64,000 bases of DNA, taken from contig JBEVVY010000001.1 in assembly GCA_040506895.1 (NCBI GenBank), forward strand, positions 1,612,001 to 1,676,000, in the 5' to 3' direction. Both the position numbers and the translations under genes were made by a program. Each line of letters begins with the position of its first letter. The stretch's first letter is position 1. The notes beneath the pieces were generated by a model. The model searched no databases, had not been told where the DNA came from, and saw nothing but the letters and a program-made list of their open reading frames with translations. This document shows positions 52,573 through 61,493 of this stretch, piece by piece. Source of the stretch: Sedimenticola_A sp040506895. GTDB lineage: Bacteria > Pseudomonadota > Gammaproteobacteria > Chromatiales > Chromatiaceae.

Positions 52573-53256
52573 TCACTGCTTCGGCTTCGATGCCACCTGG
52601 TCCCTGAGGTAGACCGGTAACGCCTGTTCAGCGGACACCGCCTCCCCCCTGAGAAGACCCGCAACCCCCAGCAGGGCCACGTCGTGGGCGGCACAGTAGA
52701 GGTCGGGGGTCACCGATGCCAGGGCGGTGCCCAGGCGGGCTTTCAGCACCTCGGCATAGGTCCCCCAACCGGTACCGACAGCGTGCCAATCCTCCCCATC
52801 CGGCAGCGTCACCGCCTCCGGGGGTGCCACCTGGTCCCCTACCTGCTGTTCAACCAATCCCTGCTGATCCACCAGGTAAGCGCCCCAGTAGAGTTCACCC
52901 ATGCGCGCATCGAAGGCAGGCAAAAGACGCTGGCACCCCTGCTCCCGGTAGTGGCGTTGCGCCAGGGCGGCCAGGGTGGAGACCGGCACCACCGGCAGAT
53001 CGGCGGCAAAGGCCGCCCCCTGGACCACGCCGGTGGCCACCCTCACACCGGTGAAGGCGCCGGGTCCCCGGCCAAAGGCCAGGGCATCGAGCTGTGACAG
53101 GGCAATGCCGGCCTCGGCCAGCAGGCTATCCATCATCGGCAGGATCAGCTCGGTATGCTTGCGCGCCTGGACCTCGTAACGCTGAGTGATCTCCCCGTCG
53201 ATGGAGAGAGCGGCGGAACAGGCCTCGGTGGCGGTCTCAATGGCGAGTAGTTTCAT
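52573..53256 (-). CDS. tsaB: tRNA threonylcarbamoyladenosine synthesis protein TsaB
   Basis: A 227-residue ASKHA-fold protein that, with TsaD and TsaE, makes t6A37 in ANN-decoding tRNAs. It begins MKLLAIETATEACSAAL and has the conserved RKHTELILPMM, FGRGPGAFTGVRVATGVVQG and PAFDARMGELYWG blocks. Length matches E. coli TsaB (231). It is 92 bases downstream of the YoaA-type helicase gene on the same strand, a conserved gammaproteobacterial order. Confidence 0.95.
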   Translation of the reverse strand: MKLLAIETATEACSAALSIDGEITQRYEVQARKHTELILPMMDSLLAEAGIALSQLDALAFGRGPGAFTGVRVATGVVQGAAFAADLPVVPVSTLAALAQRHYREQGCQRLLPAFDARMGELYWGAYLVDQQGLVEQQVGDQVAPPEAVTLPDGEDWHAVGTGWGTYAEVLKARLGTALASVTPDLYCAAHDVALLGVAGLLRGEAVSAEQALPVYLRDQVASKPKQ

Positions 53257-53348
53257 GGCTGGGCATTGTAATGGCTAGGGCCTGTTAACACTAATTCGAT
53301 AGGCCCTGCCACGGCCCATACCGATCGATTCGTGCATGGCGTGCCCAA

Positions 53349-55277
53349 TCAGGCGGTATCCGCAATATCATCGTCAAAAAAGCGCTCCACATCGGCAATA
53401 TCGCGGGTTCGCGCCATGGGCGGCATGCTGTCGAGAAAGACATGACCGTAACCGCGCTTCAGCAACCTGGGGTCGCAGATCACCAGCACCCCGCGGTCGG
53501 TCACATCGCGGATCAGGCGCCCTGCACCCTGCTTGAGGGCAATCACAGCCTGGGGGACCTGGAACTCTTTGAACGGGTTGCCGCCCCGCTTTCGCAGCGC
53601 ATCGATCCGCGCCTGGAGAACGGGGTCTCCCGGGGAGGAGAAGGGGAGCTTGTCGATCACCACGCAGGAGAGCGCCTCACCGCGTACATCCACACCCTCC
53701 CAGAAGCTGGCGGTGCCCAGAAGCACCGCGTTACCCAGGGCGCGGAACTCGTCCAGCAGCTTGGCCTTGGGCGCACTCCCCTGCACCAGCAGCGGGTAAT
53801 CGAGGGCCGATTCCAGCAGTTCGGCCGCCTTGTGCAGGGCGCGGTAGCTGGTGAAGAGCAGGAAGGCACGCCCCCTGCTGGCGGTCACCACCTGGCGCGC
53901 GATCTCTGCGACAGCCTCGGTGTAACCGTCCCCTGAACGGGGATCTGGGAGCCCCTTCGGCACGAACCAGAGGGCCTGGTTGGGGTAGTCGAAAGGACTG
54001 TCCCAGCGGGCGGTCGTGGCACTGGAGAGTCCCAGCTGGTGCTGGAAGTGTTCGAATTTCTCACCCACCGCCAGGGTCGCCGAGGTGAACACCCAGCTCC
54101 CCGGGTGGCGCTCCATCTGGGCCTGGAACATGCCGGAGATATCCAGCGGCGTGCGGTTGAGCCGGAAGCTCTGGCGGTGGGTCTCGAACCAGCGGATCAC
54201 GTCGCTGTCGTCATCGTCACGGATGGATGCCAGCACCCCCTGCATCTGCTGGCAGCGGTCCAGGCAGCTGTCGAGCCCCTTACCCCGGCCCTTCACCGAC
54301 TCCAGCAGGTCAGACAATCCCTGCAGCTCCTCGCCGACACGCTGCAGGCTCTGCATGATGCGCTCATCCGCAGCGATCTCCTTCCAGGGCCCGCGGCGGA
54401 TATCCAGCCCGAACACCAGGCGCAGGTCGCGCACCGAGCGGGCGAGAGTGTCGGTCCGCTCGTTGATCTCTTTCATATCACCCGCCTCGCGGTGATACTC
54501 CGTCTCGGTGTCCTTGGCCAGTTCGATCAGCTGGCGGCCGCTGAGGGTGACGCCAAAGAAGTTACTGGCCACTTCGGGTAGCTGATGGGCCTCGTCGACG
54601 ATAAAACAGTCGGCCCCCGGCAGCAGTTCACCGAAGCCCTCCTCCTTGAGTGCGAAGTCTGCACAGAGCAGGTGGTGGTTGATCACCACCAGGTCCGCCT
54701 CCTGGGCCCTGCGTCGCGCCTCCACCAGGTGACAGGTGCTGTAGTCGCTGCACTCCTGGCCAAGGCAGTTGTCGGTGGTGGAGGTGACATAGGGCCAGAT
54801 CTGGGCATCCTCCGGGATATCGTTCAACTCGGCGATATCACCGCTGGAGGTACGGCCCGACCACCCCTTGATGGCCATCAGCTGGTTCACCATCTCCTTG
54901 GAGCGCAGCCGTCCCTCCATCAGGGTGCTCTCCATGCGGTGGGTGCAGAGGTAGTTGGAACGCCCCTTGAGCAGCGCCACGTCGGCAGGCACGGCGAGGG
55001 TCTCGCGTACCAGTGGGAGGTCGCGGTGAAACAGCTGGTCCTGGAGATTCTTGGTTCCGGTGGAGATGATAACTTTCTGGCCCGAGATCAGTGCCGGCAC
55101 CAGGTAGGCGAAGGTCTTACCCGTTCCCGTGCCCGCCTCGCTGATCAGCACGCCACCCTGGTCGATGGTCTCCGCGACCGCGGATGCCATCGCCTCCTGT
55201 TCCGGGCGGTAGGCGAAGCCCTCCACGGACTTGGCCAGCAGGCCATCCGGCCCGAGCACCTCTTGGATATCGATCAT
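53349..55277 (-). CDS. yoaA: YoaA/DinG-family iron-sulfur DNA helicase
   Basis: A 642-residue XPD-like superfamily 2 helicase. Walker A is SEAGTGTGKTFAYLVP, the Fe-S cysteines lie in CTHRMES and CLGQECSDYSTCHLVEA, the DEAH box is CFIVDEAHQLPE, and the C-terminal motifs are LLGTASFWEGVDVRG and QGAGRLIRDVTDRG. It unwinds 5'-tailed DNA during repair; YoaA in E. coli acts on damaged forks. Length matches YoaA (636). It is 15 bases downstream of a putative nuclease-fold gene and upstream of tsaB. Confidence 0.94.
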   Translation of the reverse strand: MIDIQEVLGPDGLLAKSVEGFAYRPEQEAMASAVAETIDQGGVLISEAGTGTGKTFAYLVPALISGQKVIISTGTKNLQDQLFHRDLPLVRETLAVPADVALLKGRSNYLCTHRMESTLMEGRLRSKEMVNQLMAIKGWSGRTSSGDIAELNDIPEDAQIWPYVTSTTDNCLGQECSDYSTCHLVEARRRAQEADLVVINHHLLCADFALKEEGFGELLPGADCFIVDEAHQLPEVASNFFGVTLSGRQLIELAKDTETEYHREAGDMKEINERTDTLARSVRDLRLVFGLDIRRGPWKEIAADERIMQSLQRVGEELQGLSDLLESVKGRGKGLDSCLDRCQQMQGVLASIRDDDDSDVIRWFETHRQSFRLNRTPLDISGMFQAQMERHPGSWVFTSATLAVGEKFEHFQHQLGLSSATTARWDSPFDYPNQALWFVPKGLPDPRSGDGYTEAVAEIARQVVTASRGRAFLLFTSYRALHKAAELLESALDYPLLVQGSAPKAKLLDEFRALGNAVLLGTASFWEGVDVRGEALSCVVIDKLPFSSPGDPVLQARIDALRKRGGNPFKEFQVPQAVIALKQGAGRLIRDVTDRGVLVICDPRLLKRGYGHVFLDSMPPMARTRDIADVERFFDDDIADTA

Positions 55278-55292
55278 CGGTAACCGGACACC

Positions 55293-55790
55293 TCAACCCG
55301 CCTGGTTGTCCCAGACCTCGGGCTCCAGGCCATCCTCCCGGGTCCAGGCAAGGCGTCCTATGATCTTGAAACGTGCCACCGAGAGGGCGCCCCGCTTGGC
55401 CCGGCTGCTGCTCGACTTGTCCATGAATTCAAGCAGCTCGTCCCGCTCGGCCTCGTAGATCTCGAAAGGCTCGTAGTTCTCGTCCATCAGCACCAGCACC
55501 ACGGCGTCCCAGTCCTGGTCCATCTTGAGCTGACCGATACGCTGCCCCGACTTGCTCTCGTCGAAGATGGTGCGGCTCTTGATCTGAATACGCAGATCAC
55601 CCCTGGCGGGGTCTGTCGCGTCATAGCCGACCGCACCCTCTTCCGCCGGCACCAGCTCCAGCAGGTGGATGCCGTCGTGGAGTGCGATCTCGTTGCTGAT
55701 ACCCGGTAGTGGCTTGCCCATGGTACGGCGGTACTCGGCCGCCAGCTGGCGCGCCTGGGTGATCAGTTTACTTGCCGCGTAGAGGCTCAT
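55293..55790 (-). CDS. Unknown protein with PD-(D/E)XK-like residue pattern
   Basis: A 165-residue cytosolic protein. It shows NEIALHDG (Glu34), GYDATDP (Asp57) and RIQIKSR (Gln69-x-Lys71), the spaced E-D-QxK arrangement seen in restriction-endonuclease-like nucleases, followed by a hydrophobic strand WDAVVLVLMDEN. This makes a nuclease fold plausible but unproven. The last third is basic (SSSSRAKRGALSVARFKIIG). It is immediately upstream of yoaA (15 bases), so the two are almost certainly co-transcribed. Confidence 0.75.
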   Translation of the reverse strand: MSLYAASKLITQARQLAAEYRRTMGKPLPGISNEIALHDGIHLLELVPAEEGAVGYDATDPARGDLRIQIKSRTIFDESKSGQRIGQLKMDQDWDAVVLVLMDENYEPFEIYEAERDELLEFMDKSSSSRAKRGALSVARFKIIGRLAWTREDGLEPEVWDNQAG

Positions 55791-55877
55791 ATCCGGTCCG
55801 CATATCCCGTGATAATCATTTTGTTATCAAGCCATTGTATCCCATAACGCCGGGTATTGGCTCCTCTTACCACCCAT

Positions 55878-56402
55878 TCAGTGCAGCATCCTCGCCTTGC
55901 GCTCGGCACTGCGCGCACCGGCGATATCGCCCACCGAGCGCCGCGCATCGGCGATCAGCAACCAGTTGTCCCGCTTGAGCTCCAGGTCGCGCCCGGCAAG
56001 CGAGTTGGACTTGGCGGCCAGGTCGGCGGCCAGCCCCCGCTGTCCCTGGTCATAGCGCAGGTGAGCCAGCCGGTTCCAGAGATGGGCGTTGCGGGGCTCG
56101 ATCCGCAGACCCCGCTCGATACTGACCACGGCAGCGGCCAGGTCACCCTTGGCCTTTTGCCGGTCCGCCTGCTGCATCAGGCTCTGTACCGCCTTGCTGT
56201 AGACCGGCCTGATGGCCACCGTCTCCGCCGGCTCGTAGGCCCTGATCCGGGTACCCGCCTCCTCGGCAGGTGGCGGCTCCACCGGCTGGGACTTCACGGG
56301 CGCAGGCTTGCGCACCGTGGCCGGCCGCTCCGTGGGAGGGGTGACACATGCGGCCAACAGCAGGGAGACTGCGACCCCAATGAAAAGTGTTCTCAACTTC
56401 AT
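55878..56402 (-). CDS. TPR-containing lipoprotein
   Basis: A 174-residue lipoprotein (lipobox LLAAC, Cys19) with a Pro-rich linker (APVKSQPVEPPPAEE) and tetratricopeptide-like repeats (MQQADRQKAKGDLAAAVVSIERGL, here spanning residues about 76-99, and LWNRLAHLRYDQGQRG). The ATG overlaps the PBP1b stop region by 4 bases, indicating translational coupling to mrcB. This suggests an accessory role for the synthase, similar in position to LpoB-like activators, but the fold differs (TPR, as in LpoA's N-domain). Function is not established. Confidence 0.85.
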   Translation of the reverse strand: MKLRTLFIGVAVSLLLAACVTPPTERPATVRKPAPVKSQPVEPPPAEEAGTRIRAYEPAETVAIRPVYSKAVQSLMQQADRQKAKGDLAAAVVSIERGLRIEPRNAHLWNRLAHLRYDQGQRGLAADLAAKSNSLAGRDLELKRDNWLLIADARRSVGDIAGARSAERKARMLH

Positions 56403-58771
56403 TCAAAGATACTCCGTAATATTCCGCCGATGGCGCCATCCCCATCCCGCACACAGGAGGATGATACCGCCGGTGCCGACCCGCTGATAAAAGGGTATTG
56501 TCGGGCCCCTTCGCAGGTCTCATCGGCCCGCAGGCCGGACGCCGGATCGATCCACACCAGCTCAACGGACTCCGGCCTGATCAGCTCTAGGGGCTGTGGA
56601 TTCAACCGGCGCATCATATCACCCCAGACCTCCAGGGCACCCTTGCTGCCGGTCAGGCCCGCAGGCTTGTTGTCGTCCCGGCCGACCCATACCACGGCCA
56701 CTTTATCGCCACTGAAACCGGCAAACCAGCTGTCCCTCAGCTTGTCGGTGGTACCTGTCTTGCCCGCGATGTTGAGTCTCCCCGGCAGGAAGGCCGAGAG
56801 TCGCTGGCCGGTGCCACTGCGTACCGCCTCCTGCAGGTTGCGGTTGAGCAGGTAGACGGCACCCCCGGGCACCGCCTGCCTGACGGTCAGCGGGTAACGC
56901 TGCAGGGGCTGCCCATCACTCGCCTGCACCTCGCGGATCGCCTTCAGCGGGGAGTGAAAACCGCCGGCCGCGAACCCCTGGTAGAGCTGGGCCACCTCCA
57001 GGGGGGAGAGAGAGGCGGCACCCAGCAGCATCGAGGGCAGCGGATCGACCGGCCGGTTGATCCCAAGCTCGCTGAGCAGTTCCAGCACCCTGTCCAGTCC
57101 AAGGGCCATGCCGAGGCGCACGGTGGAGAGGTTGTAGGAGTGGGCCAGGGCCTCGTGGAGGGGTACCTCACCGTGGGCCTGGCGATCGTAGTTTCGCGGC
57201 GACCACTCCTTTCCATCACTGCCCCGGATGGTGAAACGGGTGTCATCCAGCCTGCTGATCAGAGTGTAGTCGTCGTGCTGCATCAGGGCCCCGAGGTAGA
57301 CCACCGGCTTGATCAGTGAACCGATCGGGCGTACCGCATCGAGGGCGCGGTTGAATCCCGAATAGCGGGCCTTGCGACCACCCACCACCGCCAGCACTTC
57401 CGCACTCTGGGAACCCAGTACGATGGCAGCGCCCTCCAGCTTGCCGGCAGGCAGCTTGTGGCGCTTCTCCAGGCGCTCCAGGCGGCCGGACACCGCCTCC
57501 TCGGCCTTCCGTTGTACCCAGGGGTCGAGGGTGGTGAAGATGCGCAGTCCTTCGGAGGTGAGATCCTCCTCGCGGTAGTCGCGATGGAGCTGCCGGCGCA
57601 CCAGGTCCATGAAGGCGGGATAGTTACCCCTGCCCTTGCCGGAGCGCGAGGTCACCCCCAGTGACGATGCCGAGGCCTTTTTGGCCTGGGCCCGGGTGAT
57701 CGCCCCCTGGTCGGCCATCAGTTTCAACACCAGGTTGCGCCGCTTGAGCGCCCGTTTCGGATGGCGCCTCGGGTCGTAGTAGGAGGGGCCCTTCACGATA
57801 CCCACCAGCAGGGCCAGCTTGGGCAGGTCCAGCTCCCCCAGGGGGCGGTTGAAATAGAAGTGACTGGCCAGGCCGAAACCGTGGATGGCCCGCCGCCCAT
57901 CCTGCCCCAGGTAGATCTCGTTGGCGTAGGCGCCCAGGATCTCGTCCTTCGGATAGTGGGCATCGAGCTGCAGCGCCATCACCGCCTCGTTGAGCTTGCG
58001 CCAGAGAGTGCGCTCATGGGTCAGGTAGAAGTTCTTCACCAGCTGCTGGGTCAGGGTACTCCCCCCCTGCACCAGGCCGCCCGCCCGCAGGTTGGCCCAC
58101 ATGGCCCGCGCAATCGCCTTCAGGTTGACCCCGTGGTGGCTGTAGAAATCCCTGTCCTCCACCGCCAGCAGCGCCTTTACCAACTGCCCGGGCAGCGCCT
58201 TGCGGGACACCAGCACCCGGTCCTCGTTGTGGTTGGGATAGATACTCCCCACCTGCGGTGCCTCGAGCCGGAACAGGGGCAGATCCCCACGGCCCACCTC
58301 CCGGATGGAGGAGAGCTGGTCGCCATCGAATCTCAGGTCCAGGTAACGGGCCGGCTCCCTGCCGTCCCAGAAGGTGAAGGGGCGTGTACGCACCAGGAAG
58401 CGGCCACCGTTGCGTGACCAGCTGGCAGCCTGCTTAGGATGTTTCACCTTGCGGTAACCGAGACGACTGAACTCCGCAGTCAGCTGCTGTGGCGTCACCG
58501 CGGCCCCCGGGTAGAGCTCCATCGGACGTCCGTAAACCCGGGCAGGCACTGCCCAGCGCTTGCCTTCGAAACGGGTTTGCACCTGGTGATCCAGGTAGAG
58601 GACATAGATACCGACAACCAGGCTGAAGAGAAAACCCAGGGCGGTCAGCCGCAGTAACCAGCGCCCCCTGCCCTGGCCGCGCCTGCGCTTTGCGGCCCTC
58701 GTCTTGCCGCGCTTGCGGGTGGACACCTTGCGGGCGGGCTGGCGCTTCTTCTTTACGGTTTTCCTAGCCAT
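56399..58771 (-). CDS. mrcB: Penicillin-binding protein 1B (bifunctional peptidoglycan synthase)
   Basis: A 790-residue class A PBP. A basic cytosolic N-terminus (about 1-38, KKKRQPARKVSTRKRGK) precedes a membrane helix (LLRLTALGFLFSLVVGIYVL). Glycosyltransferase 51 has EDRDFYSHHG and GGSTLTQQLVKNFYL. The transpeptidase has the active Ser-x-x-Lys in RPIGSLIKPVVY, the SYN motif in HSYNLSTVR and KTGTTDKLRDSW. The UB2H-like domain between the helix and the GT (KVKHPKQAASW region) supports PBP1B over PBP1A. It polymerises and crosslinks peptidoglycan. A TPR lipoprotein gene follows with 4-base overlap. Confidence 0.96.
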   Translation of the reverse strand: MARKTVKKKRQPARKVSTRKRGKTRAAKRRRGQGRGRWLLRLTALGFLFSLVVGIYVLYLDHQVQTRFEGKRWAVPARVYGRPMELYPGAAVTPQQLTAEFSRLGYRKVKHPKQAASWSRNGGRFLVRTRPFTFWDGREPARYLDLRFDGDQLSSIREVGRGDLPLFRLEAPQVGSIYPNHNEDRVLVSRKALPGQLVKALLAVEDRDFYSHHGVNLKAIARAMWANLRAGGLVQGGSTLTQQLVKNFYLTHERTLWRKLNEAVMALQLDAHYPKDEILGAYANEIYLGQDGRRAIHGFGLASHFYFNRPLGELDLPKLALLVGIVKGPSYYDPRRHPKRALKRRNLVLKLMADQGAITRAQAKKASASSLGVTSRSGKGRGNYPAFMDLVRRQLHRDYREEDLTSEGLRIFTTLDPWVQRKAEEAVSGRLERLEKRHKLPAGKLEGAAIVLGSQSAEVLAVVGGRKARYSGFNRALDAVRPIGSLIKPVVYLGALMQHDDYTLISRLDDTRFTIRGSDGKEWSPRNYDRQAHGEVPLHEALAHSYNLSTVRLGMALGLDRVLELLSELGINRPVDPLPSMLLGAASLSPLEVAQLYQGFAAGGFHSPLKAIREVQASDGQPLQRYPLTVRQAVPGGAVYLLNRNLQEAVRSGTGQRLSAFLPGRLNIAGKTGTTDKLRDSWFAGFSGDKVAVVWVGRDDNKPAGLTGSKGALEVWGDMMRRLNPQPLELIRPESVELVWIDPASGLRADETCEGARQYPFISGSAPAVSSSCVRDGDGAIGGILRSIFE

Positions 58772-58814
58772 CGGCCTTCTGCCTGCCGGAATGTATGGTG
58801 AACAGGGTCAACGG

Positions 58815-59525
58815 CTACTTTCTGTGCAGTGGGAAACGGCGGATATTGAACGCGATGCGCTCGTTCAGCTCCCGGACCCAGTTGGGGGTATCGGCATCCA
58901 GGGGCTCAAGGGGGCGGAAACGGTAATCCCTGGGTGAGATCAGCACGGAGACCTTGTCGGCACCCAGCAGCGCGGTCATCACGAAAAGCTCCTCCATCGC
59001 GTTGTCACCCACCGCGATACAGCCCCTGGAGACCGTCTTGCCATGGATGAAGATATCGCCACCGAGATCGGTTCGTCCCTCGAAACCGGCCTGGGCCCGG
59101 TCGAAGGCGTTGGGATAGTCCAGCTTCATCGAGAGATGGTAGCTGCTGTTGGGGTTGAGCATGGTGATACGGTAGAGCCCCTCGGGCACCTGCCGGTCAC
59201 CTTCACGCAGCTTGGGACCCTTGCCTCCACTCATCCCCTTGATGCGGTAGTCGCGTACATGCCGCCAGGCCCCCTTGCGGTCCTGGGCCCACAACTCCAG
59301 CAACCGGGTATCCTTGAGGGCGAGCAGTGTCACTGCCCGCGGCGGCCAGCTGACCTCGGCGAACTGAAACCTGGGCATCAACCGGGCGGCGACCTTGTCA
59401 CCGAACTGCATCACCGCGTCCCAGACCGTGCGTGTCTCATTCTGCCCCTGGGGCGAGGCGGCGATAACCGCTCCATTGGCCAGGCATATTGCGAGAATCA
59501 GGACTATTCTTCGAATGATGATCAT
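58815..59525 (-). CDS. L,D-transpeptidase (YkuD) family protein
   Basis: About 236 residues with an N-terminal signal peptide (MIIIRRIVLILAICLANGAVIA). The YkuD catalytic block is DIFIHGKTVSRGCIAVGDN, with catalytic Cys and His-Gly as in L,D-transpeptidases. It begins with an adjacent KLREGDRQVPEGLYRI segment. Such periplasmic enzymes crosslink peptidoglycan or attach lipoproteins. It is directly upstream of mrcB on the same strand, so both can share regulation. The start at 59525 is chosen for the signal peptide; an upstream frame to 59582 is possible. Confidence 0.9.
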   Translation of the reverse strand: MIIIRRIVLILAICLANGAVIAASPQGQNETRTVWDAVMQFGDKVAARLMPRFQFAEVSWPPRAVTLLALKDTRLLELWAQDRKGAWRHVRDYRIKGMSGGKGPKLREGDRQVPEGLYRITMLNPNSSYHLSMKLDYPNAFDRAQAGFEGRTDLGGDIFIHGKTVSRGCIAVGDNAMEELFVMTALLGADKVSVLISPRDYRFRPLEPLDADTPNWVRELNERIAFNIRRFPLHRK

Positions 59526-59747
59526 TTCCGTTTTACCGGTTATATGCCAGTGTGAAACACAACTTGGCGCAGATTGGACCATGATACCAGACCCTGGAGC
59601 CCCGGTAAGCGGTCACAACGGCAGCTCGGGAAATCGATCTCACGATATACGGATACAGATCATTTCCGAAGGAAGTGTTACAGCCCATACTAGGGCAATG
59701 ACCATCACACCATGTTTCAGGACGACGAGGAGTGCAGCGGAAGGCCA

Positions 59748-61493
59748 ATGAAAACGAATAACAGTGATCACGTGGACACCCTGTCGGTCGCCATCACCGG
59801 ATCCGGTGGCAGCGGCGTCGTGACAGCGGGACAGATGCTGCTGAAGGCGATCGCCGCGGCCGGCCTGTTCGGCCTCATGACACGTTCGTCGGGACCCCAG
59901 ATCCGCGGCGGGGAATCCGCCGCCATGCTGCGGGTGGGCGAAAGACCGATCAACAACCTGGATGACCATTTCGATATCCTGCTCGCCTTCGACTGGCTCA
60001 ACGTGACCCGCTTCGTGGACGAGATACCACTGAAACCCGGCAGCCTGATCATCCGCGATCCGGATGCCGGCGAGATCCCGGAAGAACTGGCCGGTGATGA
60101 CCTCCAGGTACTGGACGCCCCGCTGAAATCCCTCGCCAAGTCCATCGAGGGGGGCCGACCCAACATGGTTGGACTGGGTATTCTTGCGAAACTGCTGGGC
60201 CTGCCGGACCAGGCGCTGCTCAAGGTGGCGGCGGAACACCTCGGCAAGAAAGGTGAAAAGGCGGTAGAGGCGACCCAATCCTGTATCAGCCTCGGTTACG
60301 CCCAGCAGTGGGAGCAGCTGCCCATATCCCCCCTGGATCTGCCGGCCGAACCGCCGGAGCGCTGGAACATCTCCGGCAACGAGGCGAGCGGCATAGGCGC
60401 GGTACGCGGCGGGGTGCGATTCGTGGCGGCCTACCCCATCACCCCGGCAAGCGAGATCCTGGAATGGCTCGCCCCAAACCTGGAAAAACTGGGCGGCTCC
60501 CTGCTGCAGGCGGAGGATGAGCTGGCATCGGTGAACATGATCATCGGCTCATCTTTCGGCGGCGTACCCAGCCTGACCGCCACCTCGGGACCGGGCCTGA
60601 GCCTGATGATGGAAGGGCTTGGCCTGGCCGTGACCAGCGAAACCCCGCTGGTGGTCTCCAACGTGATGCGGGGCGGTCCCTCCACCGGCATTCCGACCAA
60701 GTCGGAGCAGTCGGACCTGAACATTGCCCTCTATGGACTGCACGGCGACGCACCTCACCTGGTCATGGCAGCCACCGATATCGGCGACTGCGCCTTCACG
60801 ACCCAGTGGGCGGTCCATCTCAGCGAGGCTTTGCAGACCGTGGCCATCGTACTCAGCGACCAGTCACAGGGCCAGGCCCGCGCCATCATCTCTCCACCGG
60901 ACGAGCCGGAAGCGCGTTACCAGCGCCTGCTGGCGAGCAGTCCGGCAGGAGAAGGCCACTACCAGCGCTATGCCCTGACCGAAGACGCCCTGTCTCCCAT
61001 GTCGGTACCCGGTACCGAGGGATGCATCTACACGGCCGATGGACTGGAGCACAATGAACGCGGCACCCCCTCGAGCATGGCGGAAGATCATGGTCGCCAG
61101 CTCGACAAGCGCAGGGACAAGCTCGAGCAGTTCGACTACGGTCCCCGCTGGGCAGAACTGCAGGGCGAGGGGGAGCACTGCCTCATCACCTGGGGTTCGT
61201 CCTCGGGCGCGGTATTCGAGGCAGCCGAGCGGCTGACCCGCTCCGGCACCCCGACCCGCGCCATCGCCCTGCGGCTGCTGGCGCCGCTGCAGGATGAGAA
61301 ACTGGCCGCTGCCCTGGAGAGGGTCTCCAGCGCACTGGTGGTGGAGCAGAATCACGGCGCACAACTCTTCCACTACCTCAATGCCTGCCAGGCACTGCCC
61401 GACGGCACCCGCTCCATGGCCCGTCCCGGACCATTGCCCATAAGGCCCAACGACATCATGGCGATTTTGAGAGAGGAGTCAGCCGATGACTGA
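59748..61493 (+). CDS. korA: 2-oxoacid:ferredoxin oxidoreductase, fused gamma-alpha subunit (KorA)
   Basis: A 582-residue subunit that, with KorB, oxidatively decarboxylates a 2-oxoacid to acyl-CoA using ferredoxin, or carries out the reverse. The N-terminal gamma domain (about 1-190) has GSGGSGVVTAGQMLLKA; the alpha domain has AYPITPASEILEWLA, LLQAEDELASVNMIIG and TATSGPGLSLMMEGLGLAV. This gamma-alpha fusion, paired with a 277-residue beta subunit, is the two-subunit 2-oxoglutarate-type enzyme. 2-Oxoglutarate is the likely substrate but is not proven. The ATG at 59748 has GGAAGG upstream. It overlaps korB by 8 bases. Confidence 0.92.
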   Translation: MKTNNSDHVDTLSVAITGSGGSGVVTAGQMLLKAIAAAGLFGLMTRSSGPQIRGGESAAMLRVGERPINNLDDHFDILLAFDWLNVTRFVDEIPLKPGSLIIRDPDAGEIPEELAGDDLQVLDAPLKSLAKSIEGGRPNMVGLGILAKLLGLPDQALLKVAAEHLGKKGEKAVEATQSCISLGYAQQWEQLPISPLDLPAEPPERWNISGNEASGIGAVRGGVRFVAAYPITPASEILEWLAPNLEKLGGSLLQAEDELASVNMIIGSSFGGVPSLTATSGPGLSLMMEGLGLAVTSETPLVVSNVMRGGPSTGIPTKSEQSDLNIALYGLHGDAPHLVMAATDIGDCAFTTQWAVHLSEALQTVAIVLSDQSQGQARAIISPPDEPEARYQRLLASSPAGEGHYQRYALTEDALSPMSVPGTEGCIYTADGLEHNERGTPSSMAEDHGRQLDKRRDKLEQFDYGPRWAELQGEGEHCLITWGSSSGAVFEAAERLTRSGTPTRAIALRLLAPLQDEKLAAALERVSSALVVEQNHGAQLFHYLNACQALPDGTRSMARPGPLPIRPNDIMAILREESADD

